This document shows positions 9,248 to 18,711 of a stretch of DNA of 64,000 bases, piece by piece. Source of the DNA: Faecalicatena faecalis (GTDB lineage Bacteria; Bacillota; Clostridia; Lachnospirales; Lachnospiraceae); contig NZ_JABACJ020000004.1 in assembly GCF_012524165.2 (NCBI RefSeq), forward strand, positions 62,001-126,000. The letters run 5' to 3'. Position 1 is the stretch's first letter; every line of letters starts with the position of its first letter. The notes beneath the pieces were generated by a model that did no database searches, was not told where the DNA came from, and was given only the letters and a program-made list of their open reading frames with translations. A program made the translations under genes and the position numbers.

Positions 9248-9261
9248 AAAAGGAGGGCTTT

Positions 9262-10950
9262 ATGAAAAAGTATGTTTCACAGAACAAAAAGAGTCTGGCG
9301 GCGGCAATCTTTACGGGTACGATATTCTCAGTTATGTCTGCCTTTTTTGCAATTATGGTTCAACAATTAATTGATATTGCAGTGAAAAAGGATATATCTG
9401 CTTTTATCCGGATGGTTATTTTTACTTCAGTCTATATCGTGATGTGCGGATTGATCCATTTCTGCTATGCTGCCTTGTGTAAGAGAATTATCTGCCGGGT
9501 TACGCAGGCATTAAGGTTTGATGTATTCCAGGGAATATTGAAAAGGAATATTTCTGATTTCCGGTCAGTGAATTCCGCGGATTATATATCTGCTTTAACA
9601 AATGACATTAAGCTCATTGAGGATCATTACTGCACGCCTCTCCTGCAGGGATTGCTGGGAGCAGTGGAACTGGCTGCTTCTGCTGTTATACTCATTTATT
9701 TCAGTCCCATTATTTTTGCAACGCTTATAGCACTGCTCATCCTGCTTACTGTAATTCCGGGTTTATTTAATAAAGTCCTGGAAGAAAGGCAGTGCAATCT
9801 TTCAAAGAGGATGGCAGAGTTAACCATTGCAGTCAAGGATTTCATGTCAGGTTTTGAGATTATAAAATCCTTTCGAATGATTGACTGCTTTGAGCAATCA
9901 TTCAACAGCAAAAATGAGATTACCACAAAGTCAAAATACGGCGTAGATAAAATTACTGCCGCGGTAGAGTCCGTTTCCGTTGTGTTGAGCTCTGCTGTTT
10001 TAATCGTGGTTTTTTGTGTAGCGGTTTATCTCATTATCAAAGGGAATATTACAGTTGGTGTGCTGGTGGGGGTATTGCAGGTTTCGGGGCAGATTGTGAA
10101 CCCCATACAAATCTTATCCCAGAGCATACCCAAAATCCAGGGGACAAAGTCGGTTATCAGACGGCTCAGAGAGTTGAGTGAATACCAGTGTGTTACGATG
10201 ACCGGAGAAAAAGAGCCGACATTTGATAACAAGATTACAGTAAAGGACGTTTCGTTCAAATACCAGAATCGAAATGACATATTGAATGGAGCGGACTGCA
10301 GTTTTGAAAGAGGAAAAAAATACGCTGTTATCGGAAAAAGCGGCTGCGGCAAGACAACGCTGATTAATCTGTTAAATGGGTATTTCGCTCATTACAGGGG
10401 TGAGATTTTGTATGACGGGGTAGAACTGCATGAACTTGATATAGAAAAGCTCAATGAGATGATTGCCGTGATTCATCAGAATGTTTATATGTTTGATTCT
10501 TCCATACGGAATAATATATGCCTGTATAGAAATATTCCGGATGAAAGAATGAAATGGGCCTTGGAGGTGAGCGGCGTAGAGAACTTTCTTGATGCGGACA
10601 GGACTATTGACACGAATGTAGGAGAAAATGGTGCCAGTTTATCCGGCGGGCAGCGGCAGCGTATCGCAGTTGCGAGGGCGTTGGTTCAGGATAAGCCCAT
10701 TTTAATTCTGGATGAAGGCACTTCGGCAATTGATCTGCAGACGGCATTTGATATTGAAAGCAGGCTGCTTGCGATAAAGGAACTTACAGTTCTTACAATT
10801 ACTCATTCTTTTCACCCTGATCTGCTCCAGGCTTACGATAAAATCATCTTTATGGAAAAGGGAAAATGTACCATGGGAACTTTTGATGAATTATTAGAGA
10901 ATAACGAGACATTCGTACATTTCTTTATGCTTAATAAAGAGAAGGGATGA
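9262..10950 (+). CDS. ABC transporter, fused membrane and ATPase domains (half-transporter)
   Basis: Type IV ABC exporter half-molecule, about 562 residues, likely working as a homodimer. The N-terminal membrane domain has about six helices (residues about 15-300). The nucleotide-binding domain has Walker A GKSGCGKTT near residue 357, signature LSGGQRQR near 459, Walker B ILILDEGT and an H-loop in ITHSF. The glutamate of Walker B is present. AGGAGG at 9251-9256 fixes the start at ATG 9262; earlier in-frame codons overlap the tetR terminator. The upstream TetR-type palindrome suggests induction by a toxic small molecule, unidentified. Confidence 0.9.
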   Translation: MKKYVSQNKKSLAAAIFTGTIFSVMSAFFAIMVQQLIDIAVKKDISAFIRMVIFTSVYIVMCGLIHFCYAALCKRIICRVTQALRFDVFQGILKRNISDFRSVNSADYISALTNDIKLIEDHYCTPLLQGLLGAVELAASAVILIYFSPIIFATLIALLILLTVIPGLFNKVLEERQCNLSKRMAELTIAVKDFMSGFEIIKSFRMIDCFEQSFNSKNEITTKSKYGVDKITAAVESVSVVLSSAVLIVVFCVAVYLIIKGNITVGVLVGVLQVSGQIVNPIQILSQSIPKIQGTKSVIRRLRELSEYQCVTMTGEKEPTFDNKITVKDVSFKYQNRNDILNGADCSFERGKKYAVIGKSGCGKTTLINLLNGYFAHYRGEILYDGVELHELDIEKLNEMIAVIHQNVYMFDSSIRNNICLYRNIPDERMKWALEVSGVENFLDADRTIDTNVGENGASLSGGQRQRIAVARALVQDKPILILDEGTSAIDLQTAFDIESRLLAIKELTVLTITHSFHPDLLQAYDKIIFMEKGKCTMGTFDELLENNETFVHFFMLNKEKG

Positions 10951-11008
10951 TAATTCATACAAAAAGAATGAGATTTGTACAGCATTTATGATATGATACA
11001 CGAAACAG

Positions 11009-11038
11009 GAAAAATCCCCGATTTAAGGATTTTTTCAT
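11009..11038 (+). terminator. Probable terminator after the ABC exporter
   Basis: AAAAATCC / GGATTTTTT stem with a loop of about 9 bases followed directly by T residues. It separates the TetR/exporter unit from the next module. TATAAT at 11050-11055 just downstream could be the next promoter's -10, but no good -35 is visible. Confidence 0.6.
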
Positions 11039-11089
11039 AATTCCCGGGTTATAATCCTCTCAGAAAACAGGAAAGGGAAGGATAGTCAG

Positions 11090-13471
11090 ATGCTTTACAG
11101 AATATTAAAGAAAGATTTGCTCAGAAGAAAAGGGGTTAATGTGATATTGTTTCTGTTCATCACAATCGCCACGATCTTTCTGTCCAGCAGTGTGAACAAT
11201 ATCCTGGTGGTGAGTTCGGCAATCGGTTATTATATGGAGTTTTCCAGGGTCCCGGATGTGAACATTTTTGTGAAGGGAGATTCGGAGAAAGAGAAAGTCA
11301 AAGAGTGGCTGGACGATGGGGCGGAGGATGTGAAGGAATACGGAGACATCCGTATGATCGCGCTCAGTGACCAGAATGTAAAGTCCATAAAAAACGGAAA
11401 GAAAAAGAAATACGACACGGCAGGCACCAGCATATATTTAGCCGCTGCAGGTATGGATTACTGCAAAGTTTTTGACATGGAGGGGAAACCATTTTCCCTG
11501 AAAAAAGGGGAAGCTGCCATGACCAGGGATGCCATGGAGAGAAACCATTTGGGGGCAGGGGATAAGATCTCCATCTCAGTGGGGAAGACCGAAATGGACC
11601 TGACGGTTTCCCGGCAGATGAAGGACGCGGCGTTCGGGAGTGACATGTCCGGAATGAACCGGATCATTGTCAGCGAAGAGGATTATGAAACATTCCGGAA
11701 GGATGAGAAGGCAGAGAATATCCGTATGTTCTGCGTCATGACTGACAAGGAGACAGAATTTGTAAAAGAACTGAACAGCCAGGATTTTAGCACTGTTTTA
11801 AACACAATCTCAAAGAGTGCGTATAAGATGATTTATTCTTTTGATATGATTATGGCAGCGCTTTTGATCCTGATTGGAATCTGCCTGATTCTCATTGCTC
11901 TGCTGGTACTACGCTTTACGCTGGTGTTCACCATGGAGGAGGAATACCGGGAAATCGGAATCATGAAGGCAGTGGGATTCCGGAATTTTGCTGTGAAAAA
12001 GGTATACCTCTTAAAATACCTGGTTCTTGTGTCGGCAGGCACTGTGGCGGGCTTCGCGGCCAGTATTCCGGTCAGCAGGGCCATGGTGGACAGTGTCAGC
12101 AGAAATATGATCATGGAGGACAGTAGCTCAAACCTGTGGGTCAATTTTATATGTTCCGGATGCATTGTTTTGCTGGTAATGCTTTTCTGCTATACCAGTA
12201 CCGGAAAGCTGGATAAGATATCAGCCATCTCTGCCATCAGAAGCGGAAAGACAGGGGAAAGATTCGGAAGAAGAACTGGAATCAGACTGAACAGGAGAGG
12301 GAAAATGTCTGTTCCCATGTTTCTGGGGCTGAACGATATACTCACTCATATGAGGCGGTATCTGGTGCTTATGATCACCTTCTGCATCAGTTTTGTGCTG
12401 ATCACCATACCGCTGAATACCATCAATACCATGAGGAGCCGGGAGATGGTTGTCAAGTTTGCCCTGGATCCTGACAGCGCCGTGTATGTGAGAAGAATCG
12501 GGAATGCAGGTGAGGGAAATTACAGATACAAAGATGACCTTTTGAAGGGAATGCAGCGTGTAAAGCAGGAGATGAAGGAGAAGGGATATGATGCAGAGCT
12601 TACTGGCATTCCGTTTTATTTTCTGAAAGTCTCCAAAAATGGTACTGTTTCAGACCAGAAGCTTTTGTTGTTACAAAACCTGGGACAGAACAATGATTAT
12701 CTGCTCTATGACAAAGGAAAAGCCCCCAGACTGGAAAATGAAATCGCCCTCTCCGAGGCGGTGTTAAAGCAGAATAAATGGAACATTGGAGACTGGGTAG
12801 ATGTGAATATCGGCGGCAAAGCAGAAAAATTTATTATAACAGGGACGTACACGGACTATATGCAGATGGGACAGTCCGGCAGGCTGAACCCTGTGATCGA
12901 TATGAAGGAAGAGATGATGGCGGATTACTGGAATATCCTTGTGGATATGAAGACGGATAAGACACAAAAGGAGCTGGCCCATGACCTGAAAAAGGATTTT
13001 CCTTCTTATGAGTGGAATGACGCCCAGTCCCTTGTTGACCAGAACGTGGGCGGGATACAGGATTCCCTGGCAAAGCTTCTGATGCCTATGACCGGCCTTC
13101 TTTGCGCGATCATCATGCTGATTACCGCTCTCATGGAGAAGCTGTTTATTGTAAGGGAGAAGGGGGAGATCGCCATGATGAAAAGTGTGGGATTTGGCAA
13201 CTGGAGTATCCGCAGGTGGCAGATCCTGCGTATGGTCTGGGTAGTTCTGTTATCTATGATAGCGGCAGTTCCTATGTCTCTTCTGAGCAACCGGTTTATG
13301 CTTAGACCCATCTTTGCCATCATGGGAGCGAATGTAAAGATCCAGGTCGTGCCCTGGCAGGTGTACGGTGTCTATCCGGGAATTCTTATGGTAGGAATTA
13401 TTGCCGCCACCATATTTGCAACCGGAAAAGTGAAACAGATCCATATACGTGAAATGAATAATATAGAGTAA
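11090..13471 (+). CDS. FtsX-like ABC transporter permease, 793 aa
   Basis: First gene of a four-gene module (permease, ATPase, regulator, kinase). Helices are near residues 18-38, 255-285, 300-325, 345-365, 425-445 and a C-terminal trio near 660-780. The motifs EYREIGIMKAVGF and KGEIAMMKSVGF, typical of FtsX membrane blocks, occur after the first and before the last helical groups. Two hydrophilic outer domains of about 200 residues are predicted. AAGGGAAGG before ATG 11090 serves as ribosome site. Unlike module one, the permease precedes its ATPase. Likely role is peptide-antibiotic or envelope-stress transport. Confidence 0.88.
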   Translation: MLYRILKKDLLRRKGVNVILFLFITIATIFLSSSVNNILVVSSAIGYYMEFSRVPDVNIFVKGDSEKEKVKEWLDDGAEDVKEYGDIRMIALSDQNVKSIKNGKKKKYDTAGTSIYLAAAGMDYCKVFDMEGKPFSLKKGEAAMTRDAMERNHLGAGDKISISVGKTEMDLTVSRQMKDAAFGSDMSGMNRIIVSEEDYETFRKDEKAENIRMFCVMTDKETEFVKELNSQDFSTVLNTISKSAYKMIYSFDMIMAALLILIGICLILIALLVLRFTLVFTMEEEYREIGIMKAVGFRNFAVKKVYLLKYLVLVSAGTVAGFAASIPVSRAMVDSVSRNMIMEDSSSNLWVNFICSGCIVLLVMLFCYTSTGKLDKISAISAIRSGKTGERFGRRTGIRLNRRGKMSVPMFLGLNDILTHMRRYLVLMITFCISFVLITIPLNTINTMRSREMVVKFALDPDSAVYVRRIGNAGEGNYRYKDDLLKGMQRVKQEMKEKGYDAELTGIPFYFLKVSKNGTVSDQKLLLLQNLGQNNDYLLYDKGKAPRLENEIALSEAVLKQNKWNIGDWVDVNIGGKAEKFIITGTYTDYMQMGQSGRLNPVIDMKEEMMADYWNILVDMKTDKTQKELAHDLKKDFPSYEWNDAQSLVDQNVGGIQDSLAKLLMPMTGLLCAIIMLITALMEKLFIVREKGEIAMMKSVGFGNWSIRRWQILRMVWVVLLSMIAAVPMSLLSNRFMLRPIFAIMGANVKIQVVPWQVYGVYPGILMVGIIAATIFATGKVKQIHIREMNNIE

Positions 13472-13495
13472 AAATTCAGGTGGAGGAAGAGAAAA

Positions 13496-14266
13496 ATGGA
13501 GTCTTTGAAAGTTTCAAATCTGTGTAAAACATATATCATAGAAAAGCGTCAGAATAATGTTCTAAGGAATGTCAGTCTGGAGATAAAACAAGGGGAGATG
13601 GTGGCTGTTATGGGACCTTCCGGTTCCGGTAAAACGACCCTTCTCTACACCGTCAGCGGTATGGATGATGCCACTGCAGGAAAGGTGGATTTCTTTGGAA
13701 AAGAGATGACAGGGCTTACTGCAAATGAGATCAGTGATATGCGGCTGGAAGAAATGGGATTTGTGTTTCAGCAGATGTATATGCTGAAAAATCTTTCTAT
13801 TTATGATAACATTATTATGCCGGCCTACCAGACATCTGGAGGAAAGACAAAGAAAGGCAGGGCGGCTGTTAATGAGAGGGCAAAGATACTGATGCAGAAG
13901 CTGGGAATCAGTGAGGTGGCGGACAATGATATCAACGAGGTATCCGGCGGGCAGCTTCAAAGGGCCTGCATCTGCCGGAGCCTGATCAATGAGCCCAAGA
14001 TCATTTTCGCGGATGAGCCCACCGGGGCGCTGAATAAACAAAATTCGATAGAGGTTATGGATGAGTTGAACCGCATCAACCTGGACGGGACCAGTATCCT
14101 TCTGGTCACACATGATATGAAGGTGGCGGCGCGCTGTGAGCGGGTGCTTTATATAGAGGACGGTGATATCCGGGAGGACATCACGCTTGGGAAATGGCAG
14201 AAAGACCAGGATATGAGGGTAAGAGAGCGTACACTGAATGACTGGCTGGTCAAGCTGGGCTGGTAA
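13496..14266 (+). CDS. ABC transporter ATP-binding protein
   Basis: 256-residue ATPase partner of the preceding permease. Walker A GPSGSGKTT, Q-loop VFQQMYML, signature VSGGQLQR (Val in place of Leu at the first position), Walker B IIFADEPT and switch VTHDM are all present. The C-terminus is extended by about 30 residues beyond the usual H-loop region. A GGTGGAGGAAG ribosome site precedes ATG 13496. The response-regulator start lies 14 bases after its stop, so the four genes are probably co-transcribed. Confidence 0.9.
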   Translation: MESLKVSNLCKTYIIEKRQNNVLRNVSLEIKQGEMVAVMGPSGSGKTTLLYTVSGMDDATAGKVDFFGKEMTGLTANEISDMRLEEMGFVFQQMYMLKNLSIYDNIIMPAYQTSGGKTKKGRAAVNERAKILMQKLGISEVADNDINEVSGGQLQRACICRSLINEPKIIFADEPTGALNKQNSIEVMDELNRINLDGTSILLVTHDMKVAARCERVLYIEDGDIREDITLGKWQKDQDMRVRERTLNDWLVKLGW

Positions 14267-14279
14267 AGAAAGGATTTGT

Positions 14280-14960
14280 ATGAAAGATATTTTGCTGGTG
14301 GAAGACAACAGGGAGCTGGCAGAGCTTCTGCAGACATTTTTGGAAAAAGACGGATTAACTGTCTATCCTGTACCTACCGGGGAGGAGGCACAGGCATATC
14401 TGAAAGAGAACAGTGTGAAGATCATGCTCCTCGATATCATGCTTCCTGGCATGGACGGTTTTGCCGTCTGCCGGGCAGTGCGTGAGAAGGGGGATATCCC
14501 CATATTGATCATGAGTGCCAGAGCAGAAAAGGATGATAAGTTGAACGGATTCGGCCTGGGAGCGGATGACTATATGGAAAAGCCTGTGGACCCGGACCTG
14601 CTGACCGCTAAGGTGCGGGCGCTTCTGCAGAGAACTTACGGGACCAGAAGCGAGACGGACTATCTGGTATCAGGCGGCCTTACCATAGACAGGAATGCAA
14701 GGAAGGTTTACCGGGATCATCAGGCAGTGGAGCTGAATGTAAAAGAGTACGAACTGCTGTTGTTACTGGCCGAAAATCCGGGGAGAACACTTCACAAGGA
14801 GTATCTCTTTGACCGGATCTGGGGGATGGACAGCTTCAGTGAGAATCAGACGCTGACGGTGCATATCAGAATGCTGCGAAACAAAATAGAGGAAGACCCC
14901 AGGGCGCCCAGGCGCATTCAGACTGTCTGGGGTGTGGGGTACCGGTATGAGGAAATATAA
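14280..14960 (+). CDS. OmpR-family response regulator
   Basis: 226-residue regulator. The receiver begins KDILLVEDNRELAELL, with the acceptor Asp in MLLDIMLPGMDG near residue 51 and the lysine in MEKPVDPD near 101. The winged-helix domain ends with VWGVGYRYEE. An in-frame ATG at 14238 lies inside the ATPase gene; AGAAAGGA at 14267-14274 supports ATG 14280. It overlaps the kinase start by 14 bases. It probably regulates the upstream permease/ATPase genes. Confidence 0.92.
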   Translation: MKDILLVEDNRELAELLQTFLEKDGLTVYPVPTGEEAQAYLKENSVKIMLLDIMLPGMDGFAVCRAVREKGDIPILIMSARAEKDDKLNGFGLGADDYMEKPVDPDLLTAKVRALLQRTYGTRSETDYLVSGGLTIDRNARKVYRDHQAVELNVKEYELLLLLAENPGRTLHKEYLFDRIWGMDSFSENQTLTVHIRMLRNKIEEDPRAPRRIQTVWGVGYRYEEI

Positions 14961-16221
14961 CAGGATTCTGGCGGCAGCGGTATGTCTCTATCTGCTGCTG
15001 GCTCTGGGAACAGGTCAGATCCTTTTCCGGATGCAGGAGCACAGAGACAGAGAATTCAGGGTGGAGATCAACCGTCTGTACCATACCATATCAGCGGGGA
15101 CACACCCGGAAAAAGTAAATCTGAGTGGGTTTCGGGATGTATACAGAATTGACAGTCTGTCCCTTGCAGACGTGGCAGACCGGGAGAAGTCAGAGGCATT
15201 TTACAGTGATGTAAGTAACGGAAACAGTGTGATAAAACCCTGGTATACGGACGGCAGCCTGAAAGGATATCTGCGGTTTTCATACAGGGAAGAAAATATG
15301 AGCCTGGGTGGTGTGATGGTGACCACGCAGGCTGCTCTTGCTATTATGGCGGTGTTTGTGCTGGGGATTTTACTGTATCTGAAATACCGGGTCATCCGCC
15401 CGTTCAACCGGGTAAGAGAGCTGCCTTATGAGCTGGCAAAAGGCCATCTGAAAGGTGAGGTAAAGCAGGAGAAAAACAGGTATTTCAGAGACTTTCTCTG
15501 GGGAATCGCCCAGTTAAAGGATACGCTAGAAGTAACGAAAAAGCGGAGGCTTGAGCTGGAAAGGGAAAAGAAAAAAATGCTGCTGTCCCTGTCCCATGAT
15601 ATGAAGACACCTCTTGGGACCATCAGGCTTTACGGGAAAGCCCTGGAGCAGGGGCTCTACGATACAGAGGAGAAGAAGCTCCATGCTGCCCGGCAGATCA
15701 GCGCAAAAGCAGAAGAAATTGAGGGATATGTGGCCGAGATCATAAGAAGTTCAAAGGAAGATATTTTAGATATCCAGGTGGAGATGGGAGAATTTTATCT
15801 GGAGGAACTGGTAAAGCGCCTGGCAGATACCTACGTGGAAATGTGTGCTGTACGAATGGTGGAGCTGCAGATCGGCAGATATGAGAACCGACTGGTGCGC
15901 GGGGATCTTGACCGCATACTGGAAGTGTTTGACAATGTGATGGAAAATGCCTTTAAATACGGAGATGGCAGAAGAATCGAGATCAGTTTTTATGAGGAAG
16001 ATTTCTGCCAGCTCATCCGCATTTTTAATACGGGGGAGGCTGTGTCGGAGAATGATTTTAATCATATTTTCGAGAGCTTTTTCAGAGGAACCAACAGTCT
16101 TGGGCAGCAGGGCAGCGGGCTGGGACTCTATATCTGCCGGGAGATCATGCGGAAGATGGATGGGGAAGTATTTGCTGAGAGGGAGAAGGACGGGATGGGA
16201 ATTGTGCTGGTATTTCGGTGA
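14947..16221 (+). CDS. Sensor histidine kinase
   Basis: About 424 residues, two transmembrane segments (near 6-25 and 122-140) bracketing an outer domain of roughly 100 residues, then a HAMP-like linker. The H-box is SLSHDMKTPLGT. The HATPase domain has DNVMENAFKYGDG as N-box and GSGLGLYICREIM as G2 box. ATG 14947 is preferred over GTG 14932 because it begins with the basic MRKYNR start before the first helix. It overlaps the regulator gene, indicating coupling. Predicted sensor for the adjacent ABC transporter's substrate or for envelope damage. Confidence 0.9.
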   Translation: MRKYNRILAAAVCLYLLLALGTGQILFRMQEHRDREFRVEINRLYHTISAGTHPEKVNLSGFRDVYRIDSLSLADVADREKSEAFYSDVSNGNSVIKPWYTDGSLKGYLRFSYREENMSLGGVMVTTQAALAIMAVFVLGILLYLKYRVIRPFNRVRELPYELAKGHLKGEVKQEKNRYFRDFLWGIAQLKDTLEVTKKRRLELEREKKKMLLSLSHDMKTPLGTIRLYGKALEQGLYDTEEKKLHAARQISAKAEEIEGYVAEIIRSSKEDILDIQVEMGEFYLEELVKRLADTYVEMCAVRMVELQIGRYENRLVRGDLDRILEVFDNVMENAFKYGDGRRIEISFYEEDFCQLIRIFNTGEAVSENDFNHIFESFFRGTNSLGQQGSGLGLYICREIMRKMDGEVFAEREKDGMGIVLVFR

Positions 16222-16285
16222 AGCCTTGTCATAATTTTGATGGGAGCAAAAACTAAAAAGGTAGAATGAAAAAGACGATTTAGAA

Positions 16286-16987
16286 ATGAGGTTAAATTCT
16301 GTGTATAAAATAATGCTTGTTGAAGATGATGTAGAAATAAATGGGCTGCTGTCCGGGTTCTTAAAGGAGAACGGATACGAGGTGTTTTGCTTATATGATG
16401 GGCTTCATGTTTTGGACTGCCTTAACGAGAACAAGATCGATCTGATATTACTTGATATTATGCTGCCATATTGCAGTGGAGATATAGTTCTTGCTAAGAT
16501 ACGCAGGCAGTCTACGATTCCGGTTATTATTATTTCTGCAAAAGAAATGACACAAAATAAGATTGATCTGTTGAGGCTTGGTGCAGATGATTATATTACC
16601 AAACCGTTCGATATGGAGGAAGTGCTTGCCAGAATAGAAAGCAATCTACGCCGGGTGCAGTTTCAGTGTGGTTTACAGGGCTGTTTGCAGTATGATGGCT
16701 TAGAACTGGATTTGGAAAGAAATACGGCCATTCTACAGGGGATTGAATTATCTTTGACGGCAAAGGAATTTTCCATTTTAGAATTGTTGATGAAATTCCC
16801 TGAAAAAGTTTTTTCTAAAGCAAACCTGTTCCAAAGTGTCTGGAATATGGAATATATTAGCGAGGACAACACATTAAATGTCCATATCAGCAATTTACGG
16901 AATAAACTAAAAGCGGTCTGCCCAGACAGGGAATATATAGATACTGTATGGGGGATCGGTTATCGTCTGCATAAGGCTAAGGGGTAA
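16286..16987 (+). CDS. OmpR-family response regulator
   Basis: Regulator of the RR / ATPase / permease / permease / kinase module. The receiver has VEDDVEING, acceptor Asp in LLDIMLPYCSG near residue 55 and lysine in ITKPFDME near 105; the winged helix ends VWGIGYRLHK. Two starts are possible: ATG 16286, or GTG 16301, which is 9 bases after GAGG at 16288-16291 and begins VYKIMLVEDD, a typical receiver start. The organisation resembles SpaRK/FEG-type lantibiotic immunity clusters (established for that family; here inferred). Confidence 0.9.
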   Translation: MRLNSVYKIMLVEDDVEINGLLSGFLKENGYEVFCLYDGLHVLDCLNENKIDLILLDIMLPYCSGDIVLAKIRRQSTIPVIIISAKEMTQNKIDLLRLGADDYITKPFDMEEVLARIESNLRRVQFQCGLQGCLQYDGLELDLERNTAILQGIELSLTAKEFSILELLMKFPEKVFSKANLFQSVWNMEYISEDNTLNVHISNLRNKLKAVCPDREYIDTVWGIGYRLHKAKG

Positions 16988-17006
16988 GCTCTTAGCTTTA
17001 TGTATT

Positions 17007-17060
17007 TTTAAGGATTTTCAGACAGCATTTAAGAAATTCTTTATGATTGCCTTTTATAGT
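17007..17060 (+). promoter_or_regulatory. Direct-repeat regulator site and -10 before the ABC genes
   Basis: TTTAAG-containing direct repeats begin at 17007 and 17028, exactly 21 bases apart (two helical turns). TATAGT at 17055-17060 is a plausible -10, and no good -35 is present, so the second repeat would cover the -35 position. This is the usual layout of OmpR-type activation, probably by the adjacent regulator. Confidence 0.5.
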
Positions 17061-17084
17061 GAAAACATAAAGGAGGTTTTGCAG

Positions 17085-18023
17085 ATGAATTCAATTATCT
17101 TGGAAACGCATGGTCTGACAAAAAAATACAAACAGACTGCAGCTTTGGACCAGATTGACCTGCAGATTGAAAAGGGGAAAATCTATGGTTTTATCGGTCA
17201 GAATGGTGCTGGAAAGACGACATTATTAAGGATCGTAACAGGGCTCTCTTTTCCGACAGACGGAACGATCACTTTATGGGGGGAATCTGGAACGGCCGGG
17301 CTTCAGGCGCAGCGGAAACGGATTGGATGTATGATTGAAACGCCCGCACTGTTTCCTACTATGACGGCATACCAAAACATGGAGGTACAGCGGATTCAAC
17401 GTGGAATTCCTGACCGGGCAGTCATTGAAAAAACGTTACACATGGTCGGTTTAAAAGAGACAGGGAAAAAGAGGGTCCGCAATTTTTCTCTGGGAATGCG
17501 GCAGCGCCTGGGCATTGCAATTGCACTCTTAAACACACCGGAATTTCTTATTCTGGATGAGCCCGTCAATGGCCTTGATCCGGCTGGAATTGTGGAAATT
17601 AGAAATCTATTAAAATCTTTGAACAAGGAATATGGCATGACAATTCTGGTATCCAGCCATATTCTGGAGGAACTGTACCAAACTGCTTCCAGATTCATTT
17701 TTATAGACAAGGGAAAGATTATAGAAGAGCTATCTGATTATGAGCTGAATGAGAGGTGCAAACGCCATATTGTACTCAGAACAACAGATCCGCAGAACGC
17801 ATTGCTGGTTCTGGAAGAAAAGCTGCATACAGAAAACTTTAAGTTAATGCCAGATGGAGTGATTCGCTTATACGATTATCTGGACGATATCGAAACAGTT
17901 GCATCCGTTTTTTCCGATGCCCATATTCTTGTTACAGGGCTTTCGGTGTCCGGCGATACACTGGAAAATTATTTTCTGAATAAAATAGGGGGGAATGAAA
18001 GTGTCAAATCTCCTGAAAAGTGA
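17085..18023 (+). CDS. ABC transporter ATP-binding protein (lantibiotic-immunity F type)
   Basis: About 312 residues. It contains Walker A GQNGAGKTT, Q-loop followed by ETPALFPTMTAYQNM, signature FSLGMRQR, Walker B FLILDEPV and switch SSHIL, plus an extra C-terminal domain of about 90 residues common in this class. AGGAGG at 17071-17076 supports ATG 17085 rather than 17043. It overlaps the next permease by 29 bases. The NGLDP sequence after Walker B and the two short permeases downstream resemble NisF/SpaF-type immunity transporters; no lantibiotic structural gene is visible here. Confidence 0.88.
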   Translation: MNSIILETHGLTKKYKQTAALDQIDLQIEKGKIYGFIGQNGAGKTTLLRIVTGLSFPTDGTITLWGESGTAGLQAQRKRIGCMIETPALFPTMTAYQNMEVQRIQRGIPDRAVIEKTLHMVGLKETGKKRVRNFSLGMRQRLGIAIALLNTPEFLILDEPVNGLDPAGIVEIRNLLKSLNKEYGMTILVSSHILEELYQTASRFIFIDKGKIIEELSDYELNERCKRHIVLRTTDPQNALLVLEEKLHTENFKLMPDGVIRLYDYLDDIETVASVFSDAHILVTGLSVSGDTLENYFLNKIGGNESVKSPEK

Positions 18024-18699
18024 ATTTTATAAATTGGTCCATAGCTGGTACTTTTGGGGCATTGCAGGATTCAATTTTCTGCTGAGCAGCGTGCTGCTCC
18101 TGGACAGTACGGAAAATGCCTCGAGTTTGTTTTTGGCGTCCCTGTTTAATATCCCTTTGCTCTATTTTTTGACGATTGTTTTTGCTGCTTTATTTGTTGG
18201 AAATGATTTTGGACAAAGAACATTACAAACCTATATGAATGCAGGACATAGCCGTGGACAGGTATTATTTGCAAAAATGCTGGCATACCAGGTGGCTTGT
18301 TTAGGAATATTGCTTTTTCCGCTGCTTATTCATGGAATTCTTGGGTCTGTCTGCCGAAACCAGCATCTGCAAACGGCAGATGGCAATTTTTTCACCATTT
18401 TGACTATCGTTTTTTCTGTGATGGCTATGTGTATGCTGCCCTTTTTCTTAGGCTTCCTCTTTGGTGATATGGGGAAAACACTGGCGGTTCCGATGGTTCT
18501 GTTTTTTTTGACGATATTTATATTGAACGGAGATCAGTCACAGGTGATTTCACGGGCATTGCCGATGGGGCAGCTTCGGCTCATCTCATTGCAACAGGCG
18601 TCAACCCGAACTGACAACATTCTTTTCATAGATTGTTTGTGGATTACCGTTTTGTATATAGGGGCGTATTTAAAATTCCGACGTTCTGATTTGAAGTAG
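17995..18699 (+). CDS. ABC-2 type permease (first of two; immunity E/G-like)
   Basis: 234-residue integral membrane protein with about six hydrophobic segments (near 18-38, 50-72, 95-120, 140-160, 165-180, 205-225). The GNDFGQRTLQ segment after the second helix is the usual ABC-2 amphipathic motif. Ribosome site AGGGGGG overlaps the end of the ATPase gene. Size and pairing with a second permease fit lantibiotic-immunity subunits, which pull cationic peptides away from the membrane in characterised systems. Confidence 0.82.
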   Translation: MKVSNLLKSEFYKLVHSWYFWGIAGFNFLLSSVLLLDSTENASSLFLASLFNIPLLYFLTIVFAALFVGNDFGQRTLQTYMNAGHSRGQVLFAKMLAYQVACLGILLFPLLIHGILGSVCRNQHLQTADGNFFTILTIVFSVMAMCMLPFFLGFLFGDMGKTLAVPMVLFFLTIFILNGDQSQVISRALPMGQLRLISLQQASTRTDNILFIDCLWITVLYIGAYLKFRRSDLK

Positions 18700-18711
18700 G
18701 AGGGGGTTTAC

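Noticed and set aside
13562..14308. 248-codon open frame antisense to an ABC ATPase gene
   Set aside because: Shadow of the ATPase and regulator genes, no ribosome site or motif.
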